DNA of 64,000 bases from JASGMR01 sp963664675. GTDB lineage: Bacteria > Thermotogota > Thermotogae > Petrotogales > Kosmotogaceae. A program made the translations under genes and the position numbers. The notes beneath the pieces are model-generated. The model worked only from the letters and a program-made list of their open reading frames with translations. It was not told where the DNA came from and searched no databases. The stretch spans positions 186,001 through 250,000 of the forward strand of contig CAXXLB010000014.1 in assembly GCA_963664675.2 (NCBI GenBank), read 5' to 3'. Shown one piece after another: positions 46,753-55,740 of the stretch. Position 1 is the stretch's first letter. Each line of letters opens with the position of its first letter.

Positions 46753-47435
46753 AAAGTATCGTAATAAAGTTCTTTCATCTTTTCAAAATAATCTTTTTCT
46801 GAAGAAAATTGTATGTTACTGAATTTTAATTTTATGTACTCTATTTGTGATTTTTCTGAAATTGTTATTTCTTTTAGAATGGGGATCTTATCTGTTGATA
46901 ACTCGATTTTAAAATACATATAATCTGGTATATAACCGCCGCTGAAGAGATTGTTGAGGGCAGATTTCGCTTTACTTGGAGTAAAAATATATGTGGTTAC
47001 TCCATCAGAAACCGCTTCTTCACTTGTATAGAAAGCCTCATTGAACAGCTCCCATAGAAAATTATTCAATATATTCAATATCAATTCGATATTTGAATCT
47101 ATTCTATATTGCCTCCAGGGAACATCGTTAACGAGCGAAAAAAGAATAGCCTCATCGCTCAAGTATACGAAAGAAATTCCGCTCAGAATACCGGGGTTTT
47201 CGAATTTGCAGAAAAAATTTTTCCAATCCGACATAAAGAAATTCAACCGTATTTCTTCATCTATATAAGTCAATGTCGATGAATCGCTTTTAATATCCTT
47301 GATATGGATTTTTGTATCGAGATCGAATTTTATCGAACCGTTTTCATTCATATATGAGATAAATTCTGTCAGTGGATTTGAAAAAAGATACGAAATGGAA
47401 ATAAGGAAAAATATAATTAAAATAAGTTTTTTCAT
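46749..47435 (-). CDS. Exported protein, possibly LolA-like
   Basis: A 228-residue protein with signal peptide LILIIFFLISISYLFS. The mature chain is rich in beta strands with alternating polar and hydrophobic residues (SIKFDLDTKIHIKDIKSD, TTYIFTPSKAKSALNNLFSGG, IPILKEITISEKS), a pattern seen in LolA/LolB-type lipoprotein carriers. The assignment is weak and no key motif is available to confirm it. Its start overlaps the DUF6485-like gene by 4 bp. Confidence 0.5.
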   Translation of the reverse strand: MKKLILIIFFLISISYLFSNPLTEFISYMNENGSIKFDLDTKIHIKDIKSDSSTLTYIDEEIRLNFFMSDWKNFFCKFENPGILSGISFVYLSDEAILFSLVNDVPWRQYRIDSNIELILNILNNFLWELFNEAFYTSEEAVSDGVTTYIFTPSKAKSALNNLFSGGYIPDYMYFKIELSTDKIPILKEITISEKSQIEYIKLKFSNIQFSSEKDYFEKMKELYYDTF

Positions 47436-47629
47436 TTGTTATTTTTCGCTTTCAGGAAAAATTCTATCGATCTGTTTCCTGTCTTTTCGGCTTTTTCATC
47501 GAAATAACATGCGGGCAATTCACCCAGACTCCTGTGATATTCAATACACTCACAACATTTCCCCTTCCTGGAGCAGGAAAAGGTGCAGTTACAATTGTTT
47601 CTGTTATTGTTATAGTTTATACATTCCAT
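47432..47629 (-). CDS. DUF6485-like cysteine-rich protein
   Basis: A 65-residue cytosolic protein with the pattern NCNCTFSCSRKGKCCECIEYHRSLGELPACYF, which I recognise as the DUF6485-type Cys-rich family found in many anaerobes. Seven or more cysteines suggest metal or Fe-S binding. The function is unknown. It is followed by the LolA-like gene with a 4-bp overlap. Confidence 0.75.
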   Translation of the reverse strand: MECINYNNNRNNCNCTFSCSRKGKCCECIEYHRSLGELPACYFDEKAEKTGNRSIEFFLKAKNNK

Positions 47630-47774
47630 AAAATCACCCCGAATAAATTATAATGTATTTGAAGTGTAAAAAAAAGTCGATTTTACAAAATTAGAATTTT
47701 TAAGCATATGTAAGAAAAATTATTCTAATCAGAGCAGATCGACTATCATGAAAAATACATATATTTTCATTAAT

Positions 47775-47803
47775 TTTTCATGAAAATATTTTCATATTAT
47801 TAT
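47775..47803 (+). promoter_or_regulatory. Promoter of the mannoside-type operon
   Basis: TTTTCA (47775-47780) and TATTAT (47798-47803) with a 17-bp spacer that is filled by a 16-bp palindrome. The start would be near 47810, with AGGAGG and ATG 47838 downstream. Confidence 0.55.
47780..47795. promoter_or_regulatory. 16-bp perfect palindrome, candidate operator
   Basis: ATGAAAATATTTTCAT is a perfect palindrome located exactly between -35 and -10. More half-sites of the same sequence (ATGAAAA at 47749, TTTTCAT at 47764 and 47775) lie just upstream. It is a likely site for the LacI-family repressor encoded in the same operon, although the central CG usual in LacI operators is TA here. Confidence 0.6.
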
Positions 47804-47837
47804 ATGAATATCTATCCAAAATTCAGGAGGTGTTAAA

Positions 47838-49526
47838 ATGAAAAAACTGGTCGTTTTGACTGTTTTCATTATGTTGCTTTTTTCAATTGCTGCATTTGGG
47901 GCAAGGTTTGACAGAAAAGAAACAATGTACATAACGGGTGGACTTTGGGGACCACCATCAAATTTCAATCCATTGGCTCCATGGTCTGCTCACCCGGGTG
48001 TCATTGGTGGAATTTATGAAACTCTTTATTTTTATGATCCAATAACGGATTCCCTGTCTCCCTGGTTGGCAGAGAGTGGTGGATGGACCGATGATGATAC
48101 ATATAAACTGGTCCTGAGAGATAATTTAACATGGTCCGATGGGACACCGCTGACATCTGAAGATGTGGTTTATACTTTCACTTTACCGGGAAGCGTCGAC
48201 GGAATACATTATGCCAATCTTTATGAAAAATTTGAAAGTGTTGAGGCCGTTGATGAAAAGACGATAATATTTGATTTCAGTGATCCAGTGTACCAGGAAT
48301 GGGGATATCAACTTTATCAAATACCAATTTTACCCAAACATGCTTGGGAAAATAAAACACCTGAAGAAATGACTCTTGGTGCAAATATAGATACTTGTAT
48401 GGGATCGGGAGAATACATGCTTGAAGATACTGCCCAGGATAGAATCATTTATATCAGAAATGACAACTGGTGGGGAAATGAAGTATTTGGTCAACCAAAG
48501 CCTAAGAGAATAGTATGCTTGGGTGTTCCCAGCAACAATGTAATTCTTGGTATGATGATGAAAGGGGAAGAGCTGGATTTCGCAAACAGTTTCTTACCAG
48601 GAATTCCTGCGATTAAAAATGCATATGGTATTCATACCTTTTATGATGGGGAACCTTATATGCTTTCAGCTAACACCGCATTCGTTTATATAAATACGAC
48701 AAAACCCGGATTGGATGATCCGAAGGTAAGAAGAGGTATGGCATTCGCGATTGATCCGATAAGAATTGTGGAAAGAGTGTTTGAAAATATGGTTCTGCCT
48801 TCAAACACACTCGGATTTTTACCAATTGATGGTTGGATGAAATATTACAATGAAGATATAGCAAATGAAAAGGGATTCTATTACGATCCGGAGATGGCAA
48901 AAAAACTATTTAAAGAAGCCGGAATGAAAGATGTAAACGGAGATGGCTTTTTAGAACTAGCCGATGGCAGTGAATTCAAAATTGAAATCATATGTCCATA
49001 TGGATGGACCGACTGGATGGAATCGGAAAGGATAATCGCTGAGGATTTGAGGGCGGTTGGAATTAATTGTGAGCCAAAATTCCCGGAATACAATAAATAT
49101 TTTGATGATATCACTTCAGGTGCTTTTGATCTGGCTGTCAACAATACCAATACTAAAGGAACTTCGACCCCATGGACTCTTTACTATCAGATCTATCAGG
49201 ATTTAATAAATGGAAGAGCCAACAATGGTAATTATTGCAGAGTTGAAGATCCCGCTATAAAAGAGCTCATAGATGAATTCAACAGGGTTCCACTGGATGA
49301 TGAAGACAAAGCAATGGAAGCTGTAAGCAAAATTGAAGAAAAATTCTTAGATACTTTACCGGCGATACCGTTATGGTATAACGGCATGTGGTTCGAAGCC
49401 AATACGCAGATATGGACAAACTGGCCGTCGGCAGATTCGGATAATAATCTGTATTATCCCAGCGGCTGGGCAGGCGAGTGGCAACAGGGATTCCTCAAAA
49501 TACTCATCAATGTAGAACTCAAGTAG
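47838..49526 (+). CDS. ABC transporter substrate-binding protein, family 5
   Basis: A 562-residue solute-binding protein with a signal peptide (VVLTVFIMLLFSIAAFG). It has family 5 (oligopeptide/oligosaccharide) features: YETLYFYDPITDSLSPWLAES near residue 60-80 and WSDGTPLTSEDVVYTF. In Thermotogota such proteins often bind oligosaccharides rather than peptides (established for T. maritima mannan and cellulose sugars). The following permease, ATPase, GH1 and GH2 genes support a beta-linked oligosaccharide, perhaps mannobiose. AGGAGG precedes the ATG. A terminator after it should make it more abundant than the permeases. Confidence 0.9.
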   Translation: MKKLVVLTVFIMLLFSIAAFGARFDRKETMYITGGLWGPPSNFNPLAPWSAHPGVIGGIYETLYFYDPITDSLSPWLAESGGWTDDDTYKLVLRDNLTWSDGTPLTSEDVVYTFTLPGSVDGIHYANLYEKFESVEAVDEKTIIFDFSDPVYQEWGYQLYQIPILPKHAWENKTPEEMTLGANIDTCMGSGEYMLEDTAQDRIIYIRNDNWWGNEVFGQPKPKRIVCLGVPSNNVILGMMMKGEELDFANSFLPGIPAIKNAYGIHTFYDGEPYMLSANTAFVYINTTKPGLDDPKVRRGMAFAIDPIRIVERVFENMVLPSNTLGFLPIDGWMKYYNEDIANEKGFYYDPEMAKKLFKEAGMKDVNGDGFLELADGSEFKIEIICPYGWTDWMESERIIAEDLRAVGINCEPKFPEYNKYFDDITSGAFDLAVNNTNTKGTSTPWTLYYQIYQDLINGRANNGNYCRVEDPAIKELIDEFNRVPLDDEDKAMEAVSKIEEKFLDTLPAIPLWYNGMWFEANTQIWTNWPSADSDNNLYYPSGWAGEWQQGFLKILINVELK

Positions 49527-49546
49527 ATTGAATGTTTCCAAATGTG

Positions 49547-49582
49547 TGCACCTTCAGCTGGAGGTTGAAGGTGCATTTTTTC
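49547..49582 (+). terminator. Intra-operon terminator after the binding protein gene
   Basis: Perfect 10-bp stem TGCACCTTCA/TGAAGGTGCA with T6. The next ribosome site (AAAAGGAG) follows within 10 bp, so some read-through must feed the permease genes. Confidence 0.9.
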
Positions 49583-49601
49583 TAAAAAGGAGTATCTTTC
49601 A

Positions 49602-50591
49602 ATGGGAAAATATTTTAGAAGAAAGATAATTATATATTTAATAACTTTTTTTGTAGCCGTAACGATAGATTGGCTAATACCGAGGTTTATGCCTGGTGAT
49701 CCTATAAATGCCCTTGTTGGACGATTGTCAAATTATCCTCAGGCAACGCAAGTTGCCTACAGTAATTTACAGAGAGCTTTTGGCTTAAATATTCCTTTAT
49801 GGGATCAATACTTGAATTTCTGGAAATCGCTTTTTCAAGGAGATCTCGGTATCAGCATAACGATATTTCCAAAACCCGTTTTTGAGATAATTGCCGAAGC
49901 TTTACCTTACGATCTTTTGTTAATGGTTCCCGCGATTTTAGCCAGTTATTTTTTTGGAAATAAATTTGGTGCCTTTGCCGCTAAGAAGAAAAAGCTTGAT
50001 AACTGGGTTTTACCTATATGGTATATGTTAACAGCAACTCCGTATTTGTGGCTGGCGATTTTACTGGCATGGGCCTTTGGGGTCGTTTTAAATATGTTTC
50101 CTATAGCAGGCGCCTACAGTTTTTCTCTCACTCCCAGCTTAAGCTTTGATTTCGTGTTTGATTTGTTAAAGCACTGGGTATTGCCGTTCTTATCGTTGTT
50201 TATAGTCCAATTGGGGGGATGGGCGATTGGAATGAGAAACATGATTATCTATGAGCTGGATGCAGACTATTCAAAATATCTGGAAACTATGGGTGTGCCG
50301 GAAAAGTTGATAAGAAAGTATGCCTATAAAAATGCATCCTTACCTCAGATAACCGGACTGGCAGTTCAACTGGGTATCATCATAACCGGTGCCATAACAA
50401 CGGAAATTGTCTTTTCTTATCCCGGGCTCGGTCACATATTGAACAAGGCAATACTTCAGGAAGATTTCTTTCTGATTCAGGGATGTTTCCTTTTCATAAT
50501 AATAATGGTTCTGGTAGCCAATTTTATTATTGACATTGTTTATGTGCTCAGAGATCCGAGGGTCAGACATTCAATCGGGGGTGAAATGTAG
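49602..50591 (+). CDS. ABC permease, DppB type
   Basis: A 329-residue permease with six membrane helices and the DppB-type N terminus (IYLITFFVAVTIDWLIPRFMPGDP) plus the EAA-loop region (GAITTEIVFSYPGLGHILNKAI). It forms the membrane channel with the next gene. AAGGAG precedes the ATG. It ends directly at the start of the second permease. Confidence 0.92.
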   Translation: MGKYFRRKIIIYLITFFVAVTIDWLIPRFMPGDPINALVGRLSNYPQATQVAYSNLQRAFGLNIPLWDQYLNFWKSLFQGDLGISITIFPKPVFEIIAEALPYDLLLMVPAILASYFFGNKFGAFAAKKKKLDNWVLPIWYMLTATPYLWLAILLAWAFGVVLNMFPIAGAYSFSLTPSLSFDFVFDLLKHWVLPFLSLFIVQLGGWAIGMRNMIIYELDADYSKYLETMGVPEKLIRKYAYKNASLPQITGLAVQLGIIITGAITTEIVFSYPGLGHILNKAILQEDFFLIQGCFLFIIIMVLVANFIIDIVYVLRDPRVRHSIGGEM

Positions 50592-51464
50592 ATGAAAGGA
50601 AAAAATGAAAAAGAAATTTCAAACACAAAAGAAATTCTATATTTTGCTTTCAAAAATAAAAAATTGATTATTGGAATATGTTTGTTTTTATTCTTTTTAC
50701 TTTTAGGTGTATTCGGCCCATATTTGACTCAATATGGGCCAATGGATTATGCTGGGCCAGGTTATCGTCCTCCGAATTCCGAATACTGGCTTGGGACAAC
50801 CTTTTTCGGACAGGATGTTTTCTCACAACTGGTCTATGGATTAAGATCATCCTTTGGTGTGGGTCTGTTGGGGGGAAGTATAGCCACATTGATAGGATTG
50901 TCCGTAGGTTTTTTTGCTGGCTATAAAGGGGGAATAGTCGATGAAATCTTAATGATGATAACGAATGTGATGATGGTTATTCCGACGATAGCACTTATGA
51001 TTGTATTTGCAGCATACCTTCCTTACAGAGGAGTGGCAATTCAAGCGATAATAATAGGGTGTACGGCATGGCCATGGACTGCAAGAGCGGTGAGATCACA
51101 GACTTTTTCATTGAAACAGAGAGATTTTGTTTCACTGGCCAGAATTACCGGAGTTAAAACGATCAAGATCATTTTGGGTGAAATTGCCCCCAATATGCTT
51201 TCATACGTTTTTATGGTTTATATTTTGCAATTTGGTGGATCCATATTAGCGGCTGTCACTCTTGATTTTATAGGTCTGGGACCAACGATGGGTATTTCAT
51301 TGGGACTCATGCTTGAAAACGCGGTTTTATGGAATGCCATTCAGTTAGGAATGTGGTGGTGGATAATTCCTCCAGGACTGGCTATAACGTTGATTGTGGG
51401 TGGTTTGTATTTCATGAATACAGGACTTGATGAAATTTTCAACCCAAAACTGAGGGAGATGTAA
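50592..51464 (+). CDS. ABC permease, DppC type
   Basis: A 290-residue permease of the DppC type: an N-terminal cytoplasmic stretch and one helix, then GPYLTQYGPMDYAGPGYRPP, YWLGTTFFGQDVFSQLVYG and the EAA loop ARITGVKTIKIILGEIAPNM. It pairs with the DppB-type permease. The start immediately follows the preceding stop codon. Confidence 0.92.
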   Translation: MKGKNEKEISNTKEILYFAFKNKKLIIGICLFLFFLLLGVFGPYLTQYGPMDYAGPGYRPPNSEYWLGTTFFGQDVFSQLVYGLRSSFGVGLLGGSIATLIGLSVGFFAGYKGGIVDEILMMITNVMMVIPTIALMIVFAAYLPYRGVAIQAIIIGCTAWPWTARAVRSQTFSLKQRDFVSLARITGVKTIKIILGEIAPNMLSYVFMVYILQFGGSILAAVTLDFIGLGPTMGISLGLMLENAVLWNAIQLGMWWWIIPPGLAITLIVGGLYFMNTGLDEIFNPKLREM

Positions 51465-51466
51465 AA

Positions 51467-52429
51467 ATGTCTTTGGAAATTAAAAATCTGAAAGTTTATT
51501 ATCAAACTCTGAGAGGTCAGGTAAAAGCATTGGATGATATATCATTTAAAATAAATGATGGAGACATTTTAGGTCTTGCCGGGGAATCCGGTTGTGGGAA
51601 ATCAACGTTCAGTAACGCGCTTATTTTACTTAAGCCGCCGATGAAATATATCGGGGGAGAAGTATTTTTAGATGGAGAAAAGTTACCTGTTGAAAATTAT
51701 GAAAAAATGAAGGGAAAAAGATATAAAGACATTTCAATCATTCCACAATACGCTCTGAATGCGATGAATCCCACTGTAAAAATCGGAAAATATATACACG
51801 ATGTCTTCACATATAAGGGCCTTTCTTATGAAGGGGTCGATAAGGAACTTAAAAGAAGATTAAAGATTGTCGGCCTGGATGAAGGAATATTGAATATGTA
51901 TCCGATCGAATTGTCCGGAGGAATGAAACAGAGAATGGTAATGGTTATTGCCACTTTAATGAACCCTTCCCTGTTGATAGCGGATGAAATCACTTCTGCA
52001 CTCGATGTTTCAACTCAAAAGGCCGTTTCAAAGATGTTGGTTGAATTCAGAGATAAGAAATTTGTGAAAAGTATAATTTTTGTAACCCACGATGTTTCTG
52101 TACTGTATCAGATAGCGGATAAGATTTTAATCATGTATGCGGGGAAATTTGCCGAAATAGGTCCTGCCGAAGAAATAATACATAACCCAAGACACGTTTA
52201 TACAAAATTACTCGTTAAAGCAATGCCGGAAGTCGGAATAAAATTTTCTGATACTCCTCTGACCGGTATACCAGGTCATCCACCATTATTAATTGATTCC
52301 CCTGAAGGGTGCAGGTTTATAGACAGATGTCCCGAGAAAATGAAAGAATGTGTGAAAGAGCCTCCTGTGATTAAGGTCGGCGATGATCACTATGTAGCAT
52401 GCTGGAAAGAGGTGAAGAAAAATGCTTGA
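51467..52429 (+). CDS. ABC ATPase, DppD type
   Basis: A 320-residue ATPase with Walker A GESGCGKST (39-47), signature ELSGGMKQR, Walker B LLIADEITSALD and the C-terminal oligopeptide-transporter extension (GHPPLLIDSPEGCRFIDRCP, with Cys residues that may hold an Fe-S cluster or zinc). It powers uptake. The second ATPase overlaps its end by 8 bp. Confidence 0.93.
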   Translation: MSLEIKNLKVYYQTLRGQVKALDDISFKINDGDILGLAGESGCGKSTFSNALILLKPPMKYIGGEVFLDGEKLPVENYEKMKGKRYKDISIIPQYALNAMNPTVKIGKYIHDVFTYKGLSYEGVDKELKRRLKIVGLDEGILNMYPIELSGGMKQRMVMVIATLMNPSLLIADEITSALDVSTQKAVSKMLVEFRDKKFVKSIIFVTHDVSVLYQIADKILIMYAGKFAEIGPAEEIIHNPRHVYTKLLVKAMPEVGIKFSDTPLTGIPGHPPLLIDSPEGCRFIDRCPEKMKECVKEPPVIKVGDDHYVACWKEVKKNA

Positions 52430-53318
52430 AGCCACGAATTTAACGAAGGAGTTTAAATCGGGATCATTTGGAAGGGGAGTTTTTAAAGCAGTTAATAAAG
52501 CAAGTTTTAAAATAGATAATAAAGATATAGTTTCGCTTATTGGAGAGAGTGGTAGTGGAAAAACAACCATAGGAAGAATGATTTTAAAATTAACACAGAT
52601 ATCTGACGGTCAGATTAAATACAATGGTAAAGATGTATCTGATATAAAAAATAAAAATTTAAAGGAATATTACAGGAAGGTACAAGGAGTATTTCAAGAT
52701 CCTTTCAGTACATTTAATCCGATTTTTAAAGCGGATAGAATTTTTAAAATGGTGAAAAATGAATTTTATCCGGTACTATCTAATAAAGAATGGGAAAAGA
52801 AGCTGGACGATTCTCTGAAATCAGTTGGTTTGAACCCTAAAGAAGTTCTGAATAAATATCCTCATCAGCTCAGTGGAGGACAGTTACAGAGATTTCTGAT
52901 TGCAAGGGCTTTATTGATCGATGTTGAATTGTTAATTGCCGATGAAATAATCAGTATGTTGGATGCATCTACGAGGATAGATGTCTTGAATTTGTTGACA
53001 ATGCTCAAAGAAAAGGGATTATCCGTTTTGTTCATCACCCACGATTTATCCCTTGGATATTATATAAGTAACAAAGCAATAATTCTCTATAGGGGTGTGA
53101 TTGTGGAAATGGGTCCAACTGATAAGGTTTTTTTTAACCCCGTTCATTCTTATACTCAAAGTTTACTGGATTCAGTGCCCAGAATGGATATGAAATGGGA
53201 TGAAATACCGAAAAGAAAAAATGTATACACCGATATAGTTCCCTATATTCCCGGGATGAGTAAAAAAGAATTAAAAATGATGGAAATTGAGGAAAATCAT
53301 TTTGCAGCAATTGAATAA
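52422..53318 (+). CDS. ABC ATPase, DppF type
   Basis: A 298-residue ATPase with Walker A GESGSGKTT, signature QLSGGQLQRF and Walker B LLIADEIISMLDAST (Ile replaces the usual Pro after the catalytic Glu). The C-terminal extension is shorter than in the first ATPase and lacks its Cys cluster (PYIPGMSKKELKMME). Typical of the second subunit in this family. Confidence 0.93.
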   Translation: MLEATNLTKEFKSGSFGRGVFKAVNKASFKIDNKDIVSLIGESGSGKTTIGRMILKLTQISDGQIKYNGKDVSDIKNKNLKEYYRKVQGVFQDPFSTFNPIFKADRIFKMVKNEFYPVLSNKEWEKKLDDSLKSVGLNPKEVLNKYPHQLSGGQLQRFLIARALLIDVELLIADEIISMLDASTRIDVLNLLTMLKEKGLSVLFITHDLSLGYYISNKAIILYRGVIVEMGPTDKVFFNPVHSYTQSLLDSVPRMDMKWDEIPKRKNVYTDIVPYIPGMSKKELKMMEIEENHFAAIE

Positions 53319-53334
53319 GTGAGAGGTGAAAAGA

Positions 53335-54693
53335 ATGTTTTCGGATGATTTTTATTTTGGAGCTTCAATGTCAGGATTTCAAGTAGAAATGGGTAACCCA
53401 AAATATGTAGATAAAAATACAGATTGGTACCACTGGGCAACCTCAAAAAAAATAATAGATCAAGGATTGGTCAGCGGGGATAATCCGGCCGATGGTCCGG
53501 ATTACTTCAGTAATTACGGATTATGTCATGATTTGGCTAAAGAATGTGGAATGAAAATGTTGAGGGTGGGAATTGAATGGTCCAGAATTTTTCCTAAGGA
53601 AACATTTGATATTAAAGATATTAATGAATTGAAAGAAGTTGCAGATGATAAAGTTATTTCTTTATATAGAAAAATCTTGAAAGATATGAAGAGAAAAAAT
53701 ATCAGTACTATGGTTACTTTGAGTCACTTTACACTTCCAATATGGCTGAACGATCCAGTGAAAATGAAGATCGAAAAAGATTTTTCAAAAAGTGGCTGGT
53801 ACGATGAAAGAACGATAGATGAATTCAATAAATTCGTAATGATTATTGGAGAAGAGTTGAAAGATTTAGTGGATTACTGGGTTACCGAAAATGAGCCGAA
53901 TATTTCCATTATGGGATTAAAATTTGATAAGTCGGGTTTTCCTCCATGTTTAAGCAGGGAAGAGATGTACAATAAAGCTTTAATCAACGAGTCCAGGGCT
54001 CATAAAATGGCGTATGAAACTTTGAAAGGAATTACAGAAAAACCCGTGGGAGTTGTGCTTGCTCTTGAGTGTCAGACCGGAGAATGGGACCTGGTTAAGA
54101 AAATTCAAAAAGAAGAGGTAGAACCACTTGTAGATCTGTTTGAACCCTTTGATTTTTTAGGTGTTAATTATTACAGCAGATATTATGTTGAGATGGTAAA
54201 TGGTGAATGGGAAAAAATCAAAGGATTTGGGCAAAATTCCGTTTCAAACGGTTTTACAGCCGACAATAGACCTACCAGTGATATGGGATGGGAGATATAT
54301 CCTGAAGGATTGTTCAATATGATAAAAATGCTCCATTATAAATACAAAAAACCATTTTTTATAACTGAAAATGGTATAGCCGATGATTTTGATTGTTACA
54401 GGCCTTATTATTTAGTGGGACACTTATATGCTATTGAAAGATTGATTGAAGATGGTGTTGATTTAAGAGGATATTTACACTGGTCATTGATTGATAATTT
54501 TGAATGGCCTGAGGGTTTTGATAAAAAATTTGGTTTGATTTATTGCAATTACAGCGATAAATCATTTACTCCCAGGCCAAGCTACTATATATATAGTAAA
54601 ATAATTAATGAAAAAAGCACGAAAAATTTTAAGAATTTTTTAAAATTTCCCTATGAGATCTGGGATGACAGAAAAATTATAAAAGAAAATTAA
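53335..54693 (+). CDS. GH1 beta-glycosidase of the archaeal type
   Basis: A 452-residue family 1 glycosidase. The start motif FYFGASMSGFQVEMG, acid/base Glu187 (TENEPN) and nucleophile Glu345 (ITENG) are intact. The pattern IIDQGLVSGDNPADGPDYF, GIEWSRIFP and DGVDLRGYLHWSLIDNFEWPEGF matches the Sulfolobus/Pyrococcus beta-glycosidase and beta-mannosidase branch rather than the common bacterial BglA branch. It probably removes terminal beta-linked sugars from imported oligosaccharides. ATG 53335 is at normal spacing from GAGAGGTGA; GTG 53326 lies inside that site. Confidence 0.88.
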   Translation: MFSDDFYFGASMSGFQVEMGNPKYVDKNTDWYHWATSKKIIDQGLVSGDNPADGPDYFSNYGLCHDLAKECGMKMLRVGIEWSRIFPKETFDIKDINELKEVADDKVISLYRKILKDMKRKNISTMVTLSHFTLPIWLNDPVKMKIEKDFSKSGWYDERTIDEFNKFVMIIGEELKDLVDYWVTENEPNISIMGLKFDKSGFPPCLSREEMYNKALINESRAHKMAYETLKGITEKPVGVVLALECQTGEWDLVKKIQKEEVEPLVDLFEPFDFLGVNYYSRYYVEMVNGEWEKIKGFGQNSVSNGFTADNRPTSDMGWEIYPEGLFNMIKMLHYKYKKPFFITENGIADDFDCYRPYYLVGHLYAIERLIEDGVDLRGYLHWSLIDNFEWPEGFDKKFGLIYCNYSDKSFTPRPSYYIYSKIINEKSTKNFKNFLKFPYEIWDDRKIIKEN

Positions 54694-54702
54694 GGTGATT
54701 AC

Positions 54703-55740
54703 ATGATAACGATTAACGATGTGGCAAAAAAGGCGGAAGTATCAATAGCAACTGTTTCAAGAGTATTTAATAATACCGCAAAAGTGGCAGAGTCTACCAG
54801 AAAAAAGATATTGAAAACAGCTAAAGATATCGGATACAAACATATTCCGAATTCAAGAATCAGAAGCTCGTTTAAAACCATAGGACTTATAACGCCCACA
54901 TTCAGAGGTAATCATTATGGTGAAATTTTTATGGGTATCGAAGATTGTGCCTTTAAAAATGGTTATGACATAATAGTTGCAACAACGCAGAGAATTCCTG
55001 AAAAGGAAGAAAGAGTCATTGAAGATTATTTTAAAAGAAAGGTTGATGGTGTACTGATATGTTCTCTGAAGGGTAATGAATACTTTTTAAATGAATTAAT
55101 AAATTCGGGTATACCGGTTGTTTCCATTGATAACAAAATTTCCGATATTAAAGTTGACTCTATAAATATAGATAATTATAATGCGGCTTATGAAATCAGT
55201 AAATATTTATACAGAAAAGGGCACAGAAAAATATTTTTTATACCCGGTCCCGGTGATTATTACAGCTCAAGGGAAAGGAAAGATGGTCTTTACAATTTTT
55301 GTTTAAAGCACAGAGACTTTAAAGTCATTGAATCTGAGATGGAAGGATTTGAACCTTTAAATGGATATAAAGCTATGAAAAATCATTTGGAAAAATATGA
55401 GAAAAATTTTACTGCAATTTTTTCAATAAATGATCATGTGGCGATGGGAGCAATGAAGGCCCTGTCTGAGAATAATATAAAAATTCCTGATGATGTTTCA
55501 ATAATAGGTTTCGACAATTCTCTGTTTGCAGAATGTACGGTTCCTCCCCTCACGACGGTTTTTCAGCCGAGAAATGAGATGGGATTCACTGCCGCTCAAT
55601 TACTGATTGAAAGGTTGAATGGTAATAAGACGGGAGTACACAGGAATATTCTACTTCCGACAGATCTCATAGAGAGAGATTCGGTTAAAGATATTTCGAA
55701 AAGTAAAGTGAGATGTGAAAATGTCTTGCAGAGAGATTAG
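54703..55740 (+). CDS. LacI-family transcriptional regulator
   Basis: A 345-residue repressor. The N-terminal helix-turn-helix and hinge (ITINDVAKKAEVSIATVSRV) are textbook LacI; the sugar-binding core follows (TIGLITPTFRGNHYGEIFMG, FIPGPGDYYSSRERKDGL, VSIIGFDNSLFAECTVPPLT). It probably senses a mono- or disaccharide from this locus and controls the operon through the palindrome at 47780. AAGGTGA precedes the ATG. Its end overlaps the GH2 gene by 20 bp. Confidence 0.92.
   Translation: MITINDVAKKAEVSIATVSRVFNNTAKVAESTRKKILKTAKDIGYKHIPNSRIRSSFKTIGLITPTFRGNHYGEIFMGIEDCAFKNGYDIIVATTQRIPEKEERVIEDYFKRKVDGVLICSLKGNEYFLNELINSGIPVVSIDNKISDIKVDSINIDNYNAAYEISKYLYRKGHRKIFFIPGPGDYYSSRERKDGLYNFCLKHRDFKVIESEMEGFEPLNGYKAMKNHLEKYEKNFTAIFSINDHVAMGAMKALSENNIKIPDDVSIIGFDNSLFAECTVPPLTTVFQPRNEMGFTAAQLLIERLNGNKTGVHRNILLPTDLIERDSVKDISKSKVRCENVLQRD

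Noticed and set aside
47748..47830. Classical LacI/CcpA-type operator (cre) before the sugar operon
   Set aside because: The palindrome lacks the central CG and the TGNAANCG core; only a general operator call is justified.
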